In this document: in pieces, positions 61,233 through 64,000 of the stretch
How the letters are laid out: every line of letters starts with the position of its first letter
Numbering within the stretch: the stretch's first letter is position 1
From: Calonectria ilicicola
Lineage: Eukaryota > Ascomycota > Sordariomycetes > Hypocreales > Nectriaceae
Assembly: GCA_020809705.1 (NCBI GenBank)
Contig: CP085826.1
Span: forward strand, 2,294,001-2,358,000
DNA: 64,000 nt
Direction of reading: 5' to 3'
Position numbers and translations under genes: made by a program
Notes under the pieces: generated by a model
The model's input: the letters and a program-made list of their open reading frames with translations, nothing else
Database searches by the model: none
Told to the model about the DNA's origin: nothing

Positions 61233-64000
61233 TCACTCGCCATGCGCGAAGCTTCGCCATGTCGTCTTTGACTTGTGATCATCGCCCTTCCAACCCTTAC
61301 TGTCCCATGATTGCAACTTGCACAAGTGTCTCATTGTTGGTCGACCATGTGGACAATTCCAGGGCTTGTCTAGTTCTCCCATGTGTCTAACTAATGTTTC
61401 CATCTGGTTTTGCGTTAACGGCTTTCCGATCATAATGCTGCTCCGGCATGCCCTCATGGCAAACATTTTCCGAACTTTGGAAGGGCGGGGGATGTGTTTG
61501 GACTCTGACGATTCATCGCCAAGCAGCGATATCAATTCCTCCAGGTCTTTGAGAGTAAATGTGGTCTCACGGCTCAAAGGTAATGCTAGAACCTGACATC
61601 TTGATCCAACCGGCTCTTCCCCACTTGTATCAATATGAACCTTAAAGCCATTGGCCTCGATGGCTGAAATGTTCTCCATGACGATTTCTTCTTCAAGGGC
61701 AGTGAGCTCAAGTCGTTTGGGATGAACAAGTCTTTGAGACTGCACCACTGTGGTTCTTTGCAGTCTCTCAAAATTGTATTTTTCGTCAGTGGCGTGTTGA
61801 TCAATGATAAATAACTCATCATCACTTGATTCCGACTCATTTACTTCTTGATTCTTGGCTGGGCGGATGGCGATAATGAAACCCAGATTGAACTGTCCAG
61901 CGATACGCATTCTCAAGAAATCTCCCTTGGAGATCGTTAATGAGAGCTTCTCTTCAGCATCTGTTGCATTCAGATCGGTTAATCCAATTTCCTCTGAATC
62001 ACGAGAATTATGGCTGGGAGAATATTTGATCCAGCTTGCCATTCGCGACTTCAAGGCTTCTTCATCAACCCTGACGTGTTGTACGACTTGGAGAGTGGCA
62101 TCCTTCTTTCGTACACCAGATTTAATGGATTGTCCTCTTTGTTCAACCACATCTAAACCGGCAAGATCACAAGGCATCTGAGTGGCCACGGTTTTGTCCT
62201 GGGTCAAGTCACTTTGATTGACATCCCGCTTCATATGGAGCTTAGAATTTGATGAATTCTCGTCACTCTCAAACACGGTAGTAGTGGCAGCAGTGGATAC
62301 AGGTTTAGGATCGACAGTGATGGCATTGGTTGTAGACCGACTTCGCCTAGTTTGTTCGCTTTTTATCTCGTCGTCGGTATCGTTAGCAGCTGTTTGATCA
62401 TCTGCGACAGCATCCTTTTCACTGGGTAGCGTTCTCTCGTCTGATTGAAGCTGACCAGATACCCTATCACCTGCGGAGAACAACTGAGTAAGGCGATTCC
62501 CAAAGGAGGATTTTGGTGCATTATTTATTGACTTCTTCTCCCCTTTACCAATAGATTCTGCTTCGCTGATTGAGTCCTCTGATAAATTTGAGACATCATT
62601 GGTGGCATTGTTCCCGATCACAATTGTAGTCACATCTGGTGTAGCCCGGTTTTGGTGACCCCGAAGCTGATTATTTTTAAGATGGGAACTCGTTTGGTCA
62701 CGTCGTTGAGGCCGAACAGCAGGTATATGAGGTTGATCGTCGCTCTCATCATCAACCTCTTCACCTCCTTGAGCTTCGTCGGAAGAGGAGGATGAGACGA
62801 CAACAGGCTTCTTGGTCACCCTCGTGTTTGTCGTACTGAACTCTGCTAATCTCTTGTTGAAATCTCTGACAGGTATTGGTTTATCATCGTCCTCGCTTTC
62901 GGATGTTTCTGAGGGGCTGCTTGAGTGTTCAGCGGCCAGCTTCTTTTTGCTTGGACCGGCTTTAGTTGTGCGCGCGTTAGATCTGGGAGATGAGGCTTTT
63001 GGATTAGGAGTGAATTGATCACTGGATTGCTTCTCAACCCACTGACTAATCAAATTTTGGCTGGATGTGTCCTTTGTCAGTGATCTTGACGTTCCTATTC
63101 TCCTTGCTCTCCCTAATGACACCTTGGCAGCGGGTGGATCGACTGGTGATTCTTCTATTTCTGACTCTGAATCCCGATCCCGGTCATGTTTTAATACAGG
63201 CGAGGAAGTGATCGTTTTGATGTTTGCGACGGGAGCCCTGCTTGATGTTGCATCTGGCTGACGAGGTTTTAACAATTGAGCGGCCGGAACTGAATAATCC
63301 TGAGAATCAAACAGGGAAATTAAGGAGCTGCGCAATGTGTTGAGCAGATCATTTTGATCGTGTAGCAAAATACTTCGTTTGTCAGGGCTGACATTTACGT
63401 CATACAGGTCGGTATCAAGCTGGATATCTGCCAGAATAAAGGGATTCTGTGACGCATTGTAGGACTTGTATACTTCATTGAATACTTTTGCAAACTGTGG
63501 CATACCGCAAGGTCGTCCGTTGACGAAGAACATTTGTCGATCAGGGGTTTGACGGCCATCGCCGTGCGCCGGTCGTGAAACATGGCCGACAATGTGGACG
63601 TCTCTGGAAGCATTAACACCTCCAGCATCTATTTCAAGATTTTTGTTGATAGTGGTTGGCTGCATTTCCAATTTCAAATCCAGGGGTACCAGAACGGTCA
63701 TGGTTTTTGCTCCAAAGATGTTGATGATATTCTCTCGTGTGCTTGGATTGCCTCTAGTAGAAAATAGATGGATGCGTTTACCTTTGGTTGGCTGTTGAGA
63801 AACACTGAACTTAAGGTTTGTCTGAATACATGCGTATTGGTTCAGAAGGGTGATGAGCTTGTGCCATTCCCTTTTGATGTTCCTCTCGAGCTCGCGACGT
63901 CGGACAGGTAAATTATGGAATAGATTTTCGACGGACACAGTAGTTCCTTTTTGTGCAGCCACAATTGTTGTTCCTTTGAGCTTTCCTGATGGCTCAAAGC
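61233..64000 (-). CDS. PMS1: DNA mismatch repair protein PMS1 (MutL homologue), 5' end beyond window
   Basis: A single open frame runs from the stop at 61233-61235 to the right edge; the start and the GHKL ATPase N-terminus lie outside. The visible part begins in the ATPase/transducer region (VENLFHNLPVRRRELERNIK; FFVNGRPCGMPQFAKVFNEV; DLYDVNVSPDKRSILLHDQN), passes through a long low-complexity linker, and ends in the dimerisation/endonuclease domain. There the metal-binding motif DQHA-x2-E-x4-E (DQHATDEKYNFE, near 61764-61806), the ACRSSIMIGKPL motif and CPHGRP near the C-terminus are all intact, so the endonuclease of the MLH1-PMS1 heterodimer should be active. No intron is seen in the visible part. 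Confidence 0.93.
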   Translation of the reverse strand, partial: FEPSGKLKGTTIVAAQKGTTVSVENLFHNLPVRRRELERNIKREWHKLITLLNQYACIQTNLKFSVSQQPTKGKRIHLFSTRGNPSTRENIINIFGAKTMTVLVPLDLKLEMQPTTINKNLEIDAGGVNASRDVHIVGHVSRPAHGDGRQTPDRQMFFVNGRPCGMPQFAKVFNEVYKSYNASQNPFILADIQLDTDLYDVNVSPDKRSILLHDQNDLLNTLRSSLISLFDSQDYSVPAAQLLKPRQPDATSSRAPVANIKTITSSPVLKHDRDRDSESEIEESPVDPPAAKVSLGRARRIGTSRSLTKDTSSQNLISQWVEKQSSDQFTPNPKASSPRSNARTTKAGPSKKKLAAEHSSSPSETSESEDDDKPIPVRDFNKRLAEFSTTNTRVTKKPVVVSSSSSDEAQGGEEVDDESDDQPHIPAVRPQRRDQTSSHLKNNQLRGHQNRATPDVTTIVIGNNATNDVSNLSEDSISEAESIGKGEKKSINNAPKSSFGNRLTQLFSAGDRVSGQLQSDERTLPSEKDAVADDQTAANDTDDEIKSEQTRRSRSTTNAITVDPKPVSTAATTTVFESDENSSNSKLHMKRDVNQSDLTQDKTVATQMPCDLAGLDVVEQRGQSIKSGVRKKDATLQVVQHVRVDEEALKSRMASWIKYSPSHNSRDSEEIGLTDLNATDAEEKLSLTISKGDFLRMRIAGQFNLGFIIAIRPAKNQEVNESESSDDELFIIDQHATDEKYNFERLQRTTVVQSQRLVHPKRLELTALEEEIVMENISAIEANGFKVHIDTSGEEPVGSRCQVLALPLSRETTFTLKDLEELISLLGDESSESKHIPRPSKVRKMFAMRACRSSIMIGKPLTQNQMETLVRHMGELDKPWNCPHGRPTMRHLCKLQSWDSKGWKGDDHKSKTTWRSFAHGE

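Overview
The window is nuclear DNA of a filamentous ascomycete (Pezizomycotina, probably a Sordariomycete). Two things point there. First, the protein-coding genes have short introns (46-108 nt) with GT..AG ends and CTAAC-type branch sites. Second, about half the window is DNA degraded by repeat-induced point mutation (RIP). No species is claimed.

Positions 1 to about 30,430 form one extremely AT-rich block without a credible gene. It is a graveyard of nested, RIP-mutated repeats. By aligning copies by eye I resolved: (i) a 7,309-bp Ty3/Gypsy-type LTR retrotransposon (17989-25297) with two 174-bp LTRs, a 5-bp target duplication and decayed reverse-transcriptase motifs on the minus strand; (ii) a nearly unmutated solo copy of the same LTR (5257-5430); (iii) two copies of a 538-bp miniature LTR element (TRIM-like) with 112-bp terminal direct repeats and 5-bp target duplications; (iv) a 320-bp SINE-like insertion with a tRNA-like head, an A tail and an 11-bp target duplication; (v) two families of short dispersed repeats, called R1 (about 0.8 kb) and R2 (about 0.5-0.75 kb) here, which serve as landing sites for the others.

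From about 30,430 to the right edge the composition switches abruptly to ordinary gene-rich sequence. In order: an uncharacterised conserved-looking protein (30557-31569, +); a 1,218-residue RNA end-processing fusion protein (32502-36280, +); a tiny Cys-rich metallothionein-like ORF (37545-37667, +); EXO70 (38246-40208, -); MCM3 (40552-43335, +); a MAK32-like PfkB-fold protein (43567-45099, -); cyclase-associated protein CAP/Srv2 (46474-48334, +); carnitine acetyltransferase with a peroxisomal signal (48739-50718, -); an RSC8/SWI3 chromatin-remodelling subunit (53138-55321, -); ETF-alpha (55945-57045, +); mitochondrial ferredoxin/adrenodoxin reductase ARH1 (57114-58758, -); an uncharacterised four-span membrane protein (59128-60999, +); and the C-terminal part of PMS1 (61233-64000, -, cut by the window edge).

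Most of these are single-copy housekeeping genes with no operon logic; several pairs are divergent and share promoters. Carnitine acetyltransferase and ETF-alpha both belong to acetyl/acyl-CoA oxidation, and both have CCTCGG-core motifs upstream. The MCM3 promoter carries G1/S-type elements. The most interesting protein is the four-domain fusion at 32502-36280 (2H phosphoesterase, EEP nuclease, poly(A)-polymerase-type nucleotidyltransferase, MJ1316 domain), which looks like a one-polypeptide RNA end-repair machine.
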